NCBI GenBank assembly: GCA_964057225.1
Contig: OZ059898.1
Span: 17,151,267 to 17,215,266 of the forward strand
Direction of reading: 5' to 3'
Source: Auanema rhodensis
Lineage: Eukaryota > Nematoda > Chromadorea > Rhabditida > Rhabditidae
Length of the DNA stretch: 64,000 bases
The position numbers and the translations under genes were made by a program. Positions 51,942 to 63,875 of the stretch are shown piece after piece. The notes beneath the pieces were generated by a model. The model had not been told where the DNA came from. It saw only the letters and a program-made list of their open reading frames with translations, and searched no databases. Numbering within the stretch: position 1 is the stretch's first letter; every line of letters begins with the position of its first letter.

Positions 51942-54047
51942 TGCATCATTTTTCAAACGATCATAACTAATTTTTGTATTAAGCGTTTCTCAATGTAGTA
52001 TAGTGCATTCGATGCGGATTTTTAAGCTGCGTCGATCTGTGTTATCAGATTTGCGCTAGCTTAAAAATGCACCGAGATATCAACTAATATAAGTTCACAC
52101 TTATATCCTCGATTTTCACCCTGAAGAATTAATTTTTTCGTTGAATAACAATGTCCATCGTCTTTGCCTTGAAAAACTAAATCTGAAAACATCTACTTTT
52201 TGCTAAATTATTTTGAAATTTTTCGAAAAAATTTTTGTCAAAATGTTTTTGGAAGCAATGTTGAGTGTACATGGAAACTCAACATACACTAATGCATCAT
52301 TTTTCAAACGATCATAACTAATTTTTGTATTAAGCGTTTCTCAATATAGTATAGTGCATTTGATGCGGATTTTTAAGCTGCGTCGATCTGTGTTATCAGA
52401 TTTGCGCTAGCTTAAAAATGCACCGAGATATCAACTGATATAAGTTTACACTTATATCCTCGATTTTCACCCTGAAGAATTAATTTTTTCGTTGAATAAC
52501 AATGTCCATCGTCTTTGCCTTGAAAAACTAAATCTCAAAACATCTACTTTTTGCTAAATTATTTTGAAATTTTTCGAAAAAATTTTTGTCAAAATGTTTT
52601 TGGAAGCAATTTTGAGTGTACATGGAAACTCAACATACACTAATGCATCATTTTTCAAACGATCATAACTAATTTTTGTATTAAGCGTTTCTCAATGTAG
52701 TATAGTGCTTTTGATGCGGATTTTTAAGCTGCGTCGATCTGTGTTATCAGATTTGCGCTAGCTTAAAAATGCACCGAGATTTCAACTGATATAAGTTTAC
52801 ACTTATATCCTCGATTTTCACCCTGAAGAATTAATTTTTTCGTTGAATAACATTGTCCATCGTCTTTGCCTTGAAAAAAGGAATCTAAAAACATCTACTT
52901 TTTGCTAAATTATTCTGAAATTTTTCGAAAAAATTTTTGTCAAAATGTTTTTGGAAGCAATTTTGAGTGTACATGGAAACTCAACATACACTAATGCATC
53001 ATTTTTCAAACGATCATAACTAATTTTTGTATTAAGCGTTTCTCAATGTAGTATAGTGCTTTTGATGCGGATTTTTAAGCTGCGTCGATCTGTGTTATCA
53101 GATTTGCGCTAGCTTAAAAATGCACCGAGATATGAACTGATATAAGTTCACACTTATATCCTCGATTTTCACCCTGAAGAATTATTTTTTTCGTTGAATA
53201 ACATTGTCCATCGTCTTTGCCTCAAAAAAAGGAATCTAAAAACATCTACTTTTTGCTAAATTATTCTGAAATTTTTCGAAAAAATTTTTGTCAAAATGTT
53301 TTTGGAAGCAATTTTGAGTGTACATGGAAACTCAACATACACTAATGCATCATTTTTCAAACGATCATAACTAATTTTTGTATTAAGCGTTTCTCAATGT
53401 AGTATAGTGCTTTTGATGCGGATTTTTAAGCTGCGTCGATCTGTGTTATCAGATTTGCGCTAGCTTAAAAATGCACCGAGATATGAACTGATATAAGTTC
53501 ACACTTATATCCTCGATTTTCACCCTGAAGAATTATTTTTTTCGTTGAATAACATTGTCCATCGTCTTTGCCTTAAAAAAAGGAATCTAAAAACATCTAC
53601 TTTTTGCTAAATTATTCTGAAATTTTTCGAAAAAATTTTTGTCAAAATGTTTTTGGAAGCAATGTTGAGTGTACATGGAAACTCAACATACACTAATGCA
53701 TCATTTTTCAAACGATCATAACTAATTTTTGTAATAAGCGTTTCTCAATGTAGTATAGTGCATTCGATGCGGATTTTTAAACTGCGTCGATCTGTGTTAT
53801 CAGATTTGCGCTAGCTTAAAAATGCACCGAGATATCAACTGATATAAGTTCACACTTATATCCTCGATTTTCACCCTGAAGAATTATTTTTTTCGTTGAA
53901 TAACATTGTCCATCGTCTTTGCCTTGAAAAAAGGAATCTAAAAACATCTACTTTTTGCTAAATTATTCTGAAATTTTTCGAAAAAATTTTTGTCAAAATG
54001 TTTTTGGAAGCAATGTTGAGTGTACATGGAAACTCAACATACACTAA
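51942..54047. repeat. HOR unit E5 (M149-M154, 6 monomers)
   Basis: Types 1, 2, 3, 4, 5, 6; type 7 (GGAACC) is missing. Type 1 has CAACTAATATAAG. M150 has a private AAATCTCAAAAC. Type 4 (M152) reads CCTCAAAAAAAGG and carries T319. Confidence 0.82.
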
Positions 54048-56504
54048 TGCATCATTTTTCAAACGATCATAACTAATTTTTGTATTAAGCGTTTCTCAAT
54101 GTAGTATAGTGCATTCGATGCGGATTTTTAAGCTGCGTCGATCTGTGTTATCAGATTTGCGCTAGCTTAAAAATGCACCGAGATATCAACTAATATAAGT
54201 TCACACTTATATCCTCGATTTTCACCCTGAAGAATTAATTTTTTCGTTGAATAACAATGTCCATCGTCTTTGCCTTGAAAAACTAAATCTGAAAACATCT
54301 ACTTTTTGCTAAATTATTTTGAAATTTTTCGAAAAAATTTTTGTCAAAATGTTTTTGGAAGCAATGTTGAGTGTACATGGAAACTCAACATACACTAATG
54401 CATCATTTTTCAAACGATCATAACTAATTTTTGTATTAAGCGTTTCTCAATATAGTATAGTGCATTTGATGCGGATTTTTAAGCTGCGTCGATCTGTGTT
54501 ATCAGATTTGCGCTAGCTTAAAAATGCACCGAGATATCAACTGATATAAGTTTACACTTATATCCTCGATTTTCACCCTGAAGAATTAATTTTTTCGTTG
54601 AATAACAATGTCCATCGTCTTTGCCTTGAAAAACTAAATCTGAAAACATCTACTTTTTGCTAAATTATTTTGAAATTTTTCGAAAAAATTTTTGTCAAAA
54701 TGTTTTTGGAAGCAATTTTGAGTGTACATGGAAACTCAACATACACTAATGCATCATTTTTCAAACGATCATAACTAATTTTTGTATTAAGCGTTTCTCA
54801 ATGTAGTATAGTGCTTTTGATGCGGATTTTTAAGCTGCGTCGATCTGTGTTATCAGATTTGCGCTAGCTTAAAAATGCACCGAGATTTCAACTGATATAA
54901 GTTTACACTTATATCCTCGATTTTCACCCTGAAGAATTAATTTTTTCGTTGAATAACATTGTCCATCGTCTTTGCCTTGAAAAAAGGAATCTAAAAACAT
55001 CTACTTTTTGCTAAATTATTCTGAAATTTTTCGAAAAAATTTTTGTCAAAATGTTTTTGGAAGCAATTTTGAGTGTACATGGAAACTCAACATACACTAA
55101 TGCATCATTTTTCAAACGATCATAACTAATTTTTGTATTAAGCGTTTCTCAATGTAGTATAGTGCTTTTGATGCGGATTTTTAAGCTGCGTCGATCTGTG
55201 TTATCAGATTTGCGCTAGCTTAAAAATGCACCGAGATATGAACTGATATAAGTTCACACTTATATCCTCGATTTTCACCCTGAAGAATTATTTTTTTCGT
55301 TGAATAACATTGTCCATCGTCTTTGCCTCAAAAAAAGGAATCTAAAAACATCTACTTTTTGCTAAATTATTCTGAAATTTTTCGAAAAAATTTTTGTCAA
55401 AATGTTTTTGGAAGCAATTTTGAGTGTACATGGAAACTCAACATACACTAATGCATCATTTTTCAAACGATCATAACTAATTTTTGTATTAAGCGTTTCT
55501 CAATGTAGTATAGTGCTTTTGATGCGGATTTTTAAGCTGCGTCGATCTGTGTTATCAGATTTGCGCTAGCTTAAAAATGCACCGAGATATGAACTGATAT
55601 AAGTTCACACTTATATCCTCGATTTTCACCCTGAAGAATTATTTTTTTCGTTGAATAACATTGTCCATCGTCTTTGCCTTAAAAAAAGGAATCTAAAAAC
55701 ATCTACTTTTTGCTAAATTATTCTGAAATTTTTCGAAAAAATTTTTGTCAAAATGTTTTTGGAAGCAATGTTGAGTGTACATGGAAACTCAACATACACT
55801 AATGCATCATTTTTCAAACGATCATAACTAATTTTTGTAATAAGCGTTTCTCAATGTAGTATAGTGCATTCGATGCGGATTTTTAAACTGCGTCGATCTG
55901 TGTTATCAGATTTGCGCTAGCTTAAAAATGCACCGAGATATCAACTGATATAAGTTCACACTTATATCCTCGATTTTCACCCTGAAGAATTATTTTTTTC
56001 GTTGAATAACATTGTCCATCGTCTTTGCCTTGAAAAAAGGAATCTAAAAACATCTACTTTTTGCTAAATTATTCTGAAATTTTTCGAAAAAATTTTTGTC
56101 AAAATGTTTTTGGAAGCAATGTTGAGTGTACATGGAAACTCAACATACACTAATGCATCATTTTTCAAACGATCATAACTAATTTTTGTATTAAGCGTTT
56201 CTCAATGTAGTATAGTGCATTCGATGCGGATTTTTAAACTGCGTCGATCTGTGTTATCAGATTTGCGCTAGCTTAAAAATGCACCGAGATATCAACTGAT
56301 ATAAGTTCACACTTATATCCTCGATTTTCACCCTGAAGAATTATTTTTTTCGTTGAATAACATTGTCCATCGTCTTTGCCTTGAAAAAAGGAACCTAAAA
56401 ACATCTACTTTTTGCTAAATTATTCTGAAATTTTTCGAAAAAATTTTTGTCAAAATGTTTTTGGAAGCAATGTTGAGTGTACATGGAAACTCAACATACA
56501 CTAA
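54048..56504. repeat. HOR unit E6, full 7-monomer cycle (M155-M161)
   Basis: The only unit holding all seven types in order: CAACTAATATAAG/CTAAATCTG, CAATATAG, GATTTCAAC, CCTCAAAAAAAGG, CCTTAAAAAAAGG, GTAATAAG, GGAACC. Length is 2457 bp, exactly seven monomers. It is the best reference for the HOR. Confidence 0.85.
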
Positions 56505-58610
56505 TGCATCATTTTTCAAACGATCATAACTAATTTTTGTATTAAGCGTTTCTCAATGTAGTATAGTGCATTCGATGCGGATTTTTAAGCTGCGTCGATC
56601 TGTGTTATCAGATTTGCGCTAGCTTAAAAATGCACCGAGATATCAACTAATATAAGTTCACACTTATATCCTCGATTTTCACCCTGAAGAATTAATTTTT
56701 TCGTTGAATAACAATGTCCATCGTCTTTGCCTTGAAAAACTAAATCTGAAAACATCTACTTTTTGCTAAATTATTTTGAAATTTTTCGAAAAAATTTTTG
56801 TCAAAATGTTTTTGGAAGCAATGTTGAGTGTACATGGAAACTCAACATACACTAATGCATCATTTTTCAAACGATCATAACTAATTTTTGTATTAAGCGT
56901 TTCTCAATATAGTATAGTGCATTTGATGCGGATTTTTAAGCTGCGTCGATCTGTGTTATCAGATTTGCGCTAGCTTAAAAATGCACCGAGATATCAACTG
57001 ATATAAGTTTACACTTATATCCTCGATTTTCACCCTGAAGAATTAATTTTTTCGTTGAATAACAATGTCCATCGTCTTTGCCTTGAAAAACTAAATCTGA
57101 AAACATCTACTTTTTGCTAAATTATTTTGAAATTTTTCGAAAAAATTTTTGTCAAAATGTTTTTGGAAGCAATTTTGAGTGTACATGGAAACTCAACATA
57201 CACTAATGCATCATTTTTCAAACGATCATAACTAATTTTTGTATTAAGCGTTTCTCAATGTAGTATAGTGCTTTTGATGCGGATTTTTAAGCTGCGTCGA
57301 TCTGTGTTATCAGATTTGCGCTAGCTTAAAAATGCACCGAGATTTCAACTGATATAAGTTTACACTTATATCCTCGATTTTCACCCTGAAGAATTAATTT
57401 TTTCGTTGAATAACATTGTCCATCGTCTTTGCCTTGAAAAAAGGAATCTAAAAACATCTACTTTTTGCTAAATTATTCTGAAATTTTTCGAAAAAATTTT
57501 TGTCAAAATGTTTTTGGAAGCAATTTTGAGTGTACATGGAAACTCAACATACACTAATGCATCATTTTTCAAACGATCATAACTAATTTTTGTATTAAGC
57601 GTTTCTCAATGTAGTATAGTGCTTTTGATGCGGATTTTTAAGCTGCGTCGATCTGTGTTATCAGATTTGCGCTAGCTTAAAAATGCACCGAGATATGAAC
57701 TGATATAAGTTCACACTTATATCCTCGATTTTCACCCTGAAGAATTATTTTTTTCGTTGAATAACATTGTCCATCGTCTTTGCCTCAAAAAAAGGAATCT
57801 AAAAACATCTACTTTTTGCTAAATTATTCTGAAATTTTTCGAAAAAATTTTTGTCAAAATGTTTTTGGAAGCAATGTTGAGTGTACATGGAAACTCAACA
57901 TACACTAATGCATCATTTTTCAAACGATCATAACTAATTTTTGTAATAAGCGTTTCTCAATGTAGTATAGTGCATTCGATGCGGATTTTTAAACTGCGTC
58001 GATCTGTGTTATCAGATTTGCGCTAGCTTAAAAATGCACCGAGATATCAACTGATATAAGTTCACACTTATATCCTCGATTTTCACCCTGAAGAATTATT
58101 TTTTTCGTTGAATAACATTGTCCATCGTCTTTGCCTTGAAAAAAGGAATCTAAAAACATCTACTTTTTGCTAAATTATTCTGAAATTTTTCGAAAAAATT
58201 TTTGTCAAAATGTTTTTGGAAGCAATGTTGAGTGTACATGGAAACTCAACATACACTAATGCATCATTTTTCAAACGATCATAACTAATTTTTGTATTAA
58301 GCGTTTCTCAATGTAGTATAGTGCATTCGATGCGGATTTTTAAACTGCGTCGATCTGTGTTATCAGATTTGCGCTAGCTTAAAAATGCACCGAGATATCA
58401 ACTGATATAAGTTCACACTTATATCCTCGATTTTCACCCTGAAGAATTATTTTTTTCGTTGAATAACATTGTCCATCGTCTTTGCCTTGAAAAAAGGAAC
58501 CTAAAAACATCTACTTATTGCTAAATTATTCTGAAATTTTTCGAAAAAATTTTTGTCAAAATGTTTTTGGAAGCAATGTTGAGTGTACATGGAAACTCAA
58601 CATACACTAA
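56505..58610. repeat. HOR unit E7 (M162-M167, 6 monomers)
   Basis: Types 1, 2, 3, 4, 6, 7; type 5 is missing. Type 4 (M165) ends with G319 instead of the T319 of units E5 and E6. It therefore looks like a type 4 front half joined to a type 5 rear half, as expected if an exchange within one monomer removed the intervening 351 bp. M167 has a private CTACTTATTG. Confidence 0.82.
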
Positions 58611-59312
58611 TGCATCATTTTTCAAACGATCATAACTAATTTTTGTATTAAGCGTTTCTCAATGTAGTATAGTGCATTCGATGCGGATTTTTAAGCTGCG
58701 TCGATCTGTGTTATCAGATTTGCGCTAGCTTAAAAATGCACCGAGATATCAACTAATATAAGTTCACACATATATCCTCGATTTTCACCCTGAAGAATTA
58801 ATTTTTTCGTTGAATAACAATGTCCATCGTCTTTGCCTTGAAAAACTAAATCTGAAAACATCTACTTTTTGCTAAATTATTTTGAAATTTTTCGAAAAAA
58901 TTTTTGTCAAAATGTTTTTGGAAGCAATGTTGAGTGTACATGGAAACTCAACATACACTAATGCATCATTTTTCAAACGATCATAACTAATTTTTGTATT
59001 AAGCGTTTCTCAATATAGTATAGTGCATTTGATGCGGATTTTTAAGCTGCGTCGATCTGTGTTATCAGATTTGCGCTAGCTTAAAAATGCACCGAGATAT
59101 CAACTGATATAAGTTTACACTTATATCCTCGATTTTCACCCTGAAGAATTAATTTTTTCGTTGAATAACATTGTCCATCGTCTTTGCCTTGAAAAAAGGA
59201 ATCTAAAAACATCTACTTTTTGCTAAATTATTCTGAAATTTTTCGAAAAAATTTTTGTCAAAATGTTTTTGGAAGCAATTTTGAGTGTACATGGAAACTC
59301 AACATACACTAA
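58611..59312. repeat. Terminal partial HOR unit E8 (M168-M169)
   Basis: Only types 1 and 2 remain. M168 has a private CACACATATATCC, which disrupts dyad 1. M169 keeps CAATATAG but in its second half has AACATTGTCC and the ordinary AAAAAAGGAATC. It is thus a hybrid between type 2 and the next lineage, and marks the end of the 6/7-mer HOR. Confidence 0.8.
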
Positions 59313-62300
59313 TGCATCATTTTTCAAACGATCATAACTAATTTTTGTATTAAGCGTTTCTCAATGTAGTATAGTGCTTTTGATGCGGATTTTTAAGCTG
59401 CGTCGATCTGTGTTATCAGATTTGCGCTAGCTTAAAAATGCACCGAGATATCAACTGATATAAGTTCACACTTATATCCTCGATTTTCACCCTGAAGAAT
59501 TAATTTTTTCGTTGAATAACATTGTCCATCGTCTTTGCCTTGAAAAAAGGAATTTCAAAACATCTACTTTTTGCTAAATTATTCTGAAATTTTTCGAAAA
59601 AATTTTTGTCAAAATGTTTTTGGAAGCAATGTTGAGTGTACATGGAAACTCAACATACACTAATGCATCATTTTTCAAACGATCATAACTAATTTTTGTA
59701 TTAAGCGTTTCTCAATGTAGTATAGTGCATTCGATGCGGATTCTTAAGCTGCGTCGATCTGTGTTATCAGATTTGCGCTAGCTTAAAAATGCACCGAGAT
59801 ATCAACTAATATAAGTTCACACTTATATCCTCGATTTTCACCCTGAAGAATTAATTTTTTCGTTGAATAACAATGTCCATCGTCTTTGCCTTGAAAAACT
59901 AAATCTGAAAACATCTACTTTTTGCTAAATTATTTTGAAATTTTTCGAAAAAATTTTTGTCAAAATGTTTTTGGAAGCAATGTTGAGTGTACATGGAAAC
60001 TCAACATACACTAATGCATCATTTTTCAAACGATCATAACTAATTTTTGTATTAAGCGTTTCTCAATGTAGTATAGTGCATTTGATGCGGATTTTTAAGC
60101 TGCGTCGATCTGTGTTATCAGATTTGCGCTAGCTTAAAAATGCACCGAGATATCAACTGATATAAGTTTACACTTATATCCTCGATTTTCACCCTGAAGA
60201 ATTAATTTTTTCGTTGAATAACATTGTCCATCGTCTTTGCCTTGAAAAAAGAAATCTAAAAACATCTACTTTTTGCTAAATTATTCTGAAATTTTTCGAA
60301 AAAATTTTTGTCAAAATGTTTTTGGAAGCAATTTTGAGTGTACATGGAAACTCAACATACACTAATGCATCATTTTTCAAACGATCATAACTAATTTTTG
60401 TATTAAGCGTTTCTCAATGTAGTATAGTGCATTCTATGCGGATTTTTAAGCTGCGTCGATCTGTGTTATCAGATTTTCGCTAGCTTAAAAATGCACCGAG
60501 ATATCAACTGATATAAGTTCACACTTATATCCTCGATTTTCACCCTGAAGAATTAATTTTTTCGTTGAATAACATTGTCCATCGTCTTTGCCTTGAAAAA
60601 AGGAATTTCAAAACATCTACTTTTTGCTAAATTATTCTGAAATTTTTCGAAAAAATTTTTGTCAAAATGTTTTTGGAAGCAATGTTGAGTGTACATGGAA
60701 ACTCAACATACACTAATGCATCATTTTTCAAACGATCATAACTAATTTTTGTATTAAGCGTTTCTCAATGTAGTATAGTGCATTCGATGCGGATTTTTAA
60801 GCTGCGTCGATCTGTGTTATCAGATTTGCGCTAGCTTAAAAATGCACCGAGATATCAACTAATATAAGTTCACACTTATATCCTCGATTTTCACCCTGAA
60901 GAATTAATTTTTTCGTTGAATAACAATGTCCATCGTCTTTGCCTTGAAAAACTAAATCTGAAAACATCTACTTTTTGCTAAATTATTTTGAAATTTTTCG
61001 AAAAAATTTTTGTCAAAATGTTTTTGGAAGCAATGTTGAGTGTACATGGAAACTCAACATACACTAATGCATCATTTTTCAAACGATCATAACTAATTTT
61101 TGTATTAAGCGTTTCTCAATGTAGTATAGTGCATTTGATGCGGATTTTTAAGCTGCGTCGATCTGTGTTGTCAGATTTGCGCTAGCTTAAAAATGCACCG
61201 AGATATCAACTGATATAAGTTTACACTTATATCCTCGATTTTCACCCTGAAGAATTAATTTTTTCGTTGAATAACATTGTCCATCGTCTTTGCCTTGAAA
61301 AAAGGAATCTAAAAACATCTACTTTTTGCTGAATTATTTTGAAATTTTTCGAAAAAATTTTTGTCAAAATGTTTTTGGAAGCAATGTTGAGTGTACATGG
61401 AAACTCAACATACACTAATGCATTATTTTTCAAACGATCATAACTAATTTTTGTATTGAGCGTTTTTCAATGTAGTATAGTGCATTCGATGCGGATTTTT
61501 AAGCTGCGTCGATCTGTGTTATCAGATTTGCGCTAGCTTAAAAATGCACCGAGATATCAACTGATATAAGTTCACACTTATATCCTCGATTTTCACCCTG
61601 AAGAATTAATTTTTTCGTTGAATAACATTGTCCATCGTCTTTGCCTTGAAAAAAGGAATTTCAAAACATCTACTTTTTGCTAAATTATTCTGAAATTTTT
61701 CGAAAAAATTTTTGTCAAAATGTTTTTGGAAGCAATGTTGAGTGTACATGGAAACTCAACATACACTAATGCATCATTTTTCAAACGATCATAACTAATT
61801 TTTGTATTAAGCGTTTCTCAATGTAGTATAGTGCATTCGATGCGGATTTTTAAGCTGCGTCGATCTGTGTTATCAGATTTGCGCTAGCTTAAAAATGCAC
61901 CGAGATATCAACTAATATAAGTTCACACTTATATCCTCGATTTTCACCCTGAAGAATTAATTTTTTCGTTGAATAACAATGTCCATCGTCTTTGCCTTGA
62001 AAAACTAAATCTGAAAACATCTACTTTTTGCTAAATTATTTTGAAATTTTTCGAAAAAATTTTTGTCAAAATGTTTTTGGAAGCAATGTTGAGTGTACAT
62101 GGAAACTCAACATACACTAATGCATCATTTTTCAAACGATCATAACTAATTTTTGTATTAAGCGTTTTTCAATGTAGTATAGTGCATTTGATGCGGATTT
62201 TTAAGCTGCGTCGATCTGTGTTGTCAGATTTGCGCTAGCTTAAAAATGCACCGAGATATCAACTGATATAAGTTTACACTTATATCCTCGATTTTCACCC

Positions 62301-62471
62301 TGAAGAATTAATTTTTTCGTTGAATAACATTGTCCATCGTCTTTGCCTTGAAAAAAGGAATCTAAAAACATCTACTTTTTGCTGAATTATTTTGAAATTT
62401 TTCGAAAAAATTTTTGTCAAAATGTTTTTGGAAGCAATGTTGAGTGTACATGGAAACTCAACATACACTAA
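59313..62471. repeat. Region F: 3-monomer HOR, three units (M170-M178)
   Basis: Three types cycle with a 1053-bp period: an AATTTCAAAAC copy (M170, M173, M176), a CAACTAATATAAG/CTAAATCTG copy (M171, M174, M177), and a T69/GTTTACAC/AATTAATT copy (M172, M175, M178). M175 and M178 also share GTTGTCAG and GCTGAATT, and M176 and M179 share GCATTATT and TATTGAGCG. The last two units are therefore closer to each other than to the first. Because of this, the same 63-codon open frame occurs twice exactly 1053 bp apart. Confidence 0.83.
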
Positions 62472-63875
62472 TGCATTATTTTTCAAACGATCATAACTAA
62501 TTTTTGTATTGAGCGTTTTTCAATGTAGTATAGTGCATTCGATGCGGATTTTTAAGCTGCGTCGATCTGTGTTATCAGATTTGCGCTAGCTTAAAAATGC
62601 ACCGAGATATCAACTGATATAAGTTCACACTTATATCCTCGATTTTCACCCTGAAGAATTAATTTTTTCGTTGAATAACATTGTCCATCGTCTTTGCCTT
62701 GAAATAAGGAATCTAAAAACATTTACTTTTTGCTAAATTATTCTGAAATTTTTCGAAAAAATTTTTGTCAAAATGTTTTTGGAAGCAATGTTGAGTGTAC
62801 ATGGAAACTCAACATACACTAATGCACCATTTTTCAAACGATCATAACTAATTTTTGTATTAAGCGTTTCTCAATGTAGTATACTGCATTCGATGCGGAT
62901 TTTTAAGCTGCGTCGATCTGTGTTATCAGATTTGCGCTAGCTTAAAAATGCACCGAGATATCAACTGATATAAGTTCACACTTATATCCTCGATTTTCAC
63001 CCTGAAGAATTAATTTTTTCGTTGAATAACATTGTCCATCGTCTTTACCTTGAAAAAAGGAATCTAAAAACATCTACTTTTTGCTAAATTATTTCGAAAT
63101 TTTTCGAAAAAATTTTTGTCAAAATGTTTTTGGAAGCAATGTTGAGTGTACATGGAAACTCAACATACACTAATGCATTATTTTTCAAACAATCATAACT
63201 AATTTTTGTATTAAGCGTTTTTCAATGTAGTATAGTGCATTTGATGCGGATTTTTAAGCTGCGTCGATCTGTGTTATCAAATTTGCGCTAGCTTAAAAAT
63301 GCACCGAGATATCAACTAATATAAGTTCACACTTATATCCTCGATTTTCACCCTGAAGAATTAATTTTTTCGTTGAATAACAATGTCCATCGTCTTTGCC
63401 TTGAAAAACTAAATCTGAAAACATCTACTTTTTGCTAAATTATTTTGAAATTTTTCGAAAAAATTTTTGTCAAAATGTTTTTGGAAGCAATGTTGAGTGT
63501 ACATGGAAACTCAACATACACTAATGCATCATTTTTCAAACGATCATAACTAATTTTTGTATTAAGCGTTTCTCAATGTAGTATAGTGCATTCGATGCGG
63601 ATTTTTAAGCTGCGTCGATCTGTGTTATCAGATTTGCGCTAGCTTAAAAATGCACCGAGATATGAACTGATATAAGTTTACACTTATATCCTCGATTTTC
63701 ACCCTGAAGAATTACTTTTTTCGTTGAATAACATTGTCCATCGTCTTTACCTTGAAAAAAGGAATCTAAAAACATCTACTTTTTGCTAAATTATTTTGAA
63801 ATTTTTCGAAAAAATTTTTGTCAAAATGTTTTTGGAAGCAATGTTGAGTGTACATGGAAACTCAACATACACTAA
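62472..63875. repeat. Most divergent monomers of the window (M179-M182)
   Basis: No HOR order is visible. Private or rare changes accumulate: GAAATAAGG and CATTTACTT in M179; GCACCATT, ATACTGC, TTTACCTT and ATTTCGAAA in M180; GCATTATT, CAAACAATC and CGTTTTTC in M181; AATTACTT and TTTACCTT in M182. Mid-array monomers usually have none or one such change. Higher divergence and loss of HOR order are typical where a satellite array nears its edge, because exchange homogenises the edges less efficiently. Confidence 0.75.

Larger units (their letters stand above)
42817..59312. repeat. Region E: 6/7-monomer higher-order repeat
   Basis: The full cycle is seven monomer types: (1) GAAAAACTAAATCTG with AACAATGTCC, usually also CAACTAATATAAG; (2) the same with CAATATAG; (3) GCTTTTGATG with GATTTCAAC; (4) GCTTTTGATG with CCTCAAAAAAAGG; (5) GCTTTTGATG with CCTTAAAAAAAGG; (6) GTAATAAGCG; (7) GGAACCTAA. 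The CAATATAG copy sits at M124, M130, M140, M144, M150, M156, M163 and M169, so spacings are 6, 10, 4, 6, 6, 7 and 6 monomers. Single monomers or groups drop in and out while order is kept, which points to unequal exchange in register. Confidence 0.88.

Noticed and set aside
61242-61433. 63-codon open frame on the minus strand in M175/M176
   Set aside because: It begins at TTG rather than ATG, and opens because of the G at 61331 (GCTGAATT), which removes the usual TAG. The low-complexity, repeat-derived peptide has no family resemblance that I can see.
62295-62486. Identical 63-codon open frame 1053 bp further on (M178/M179)
   Set aside because: Its identity to the previous frame follows from the 3-monomer HOR and is not evidence of a conserved protein. 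The opening base is the same variant, at 62384.
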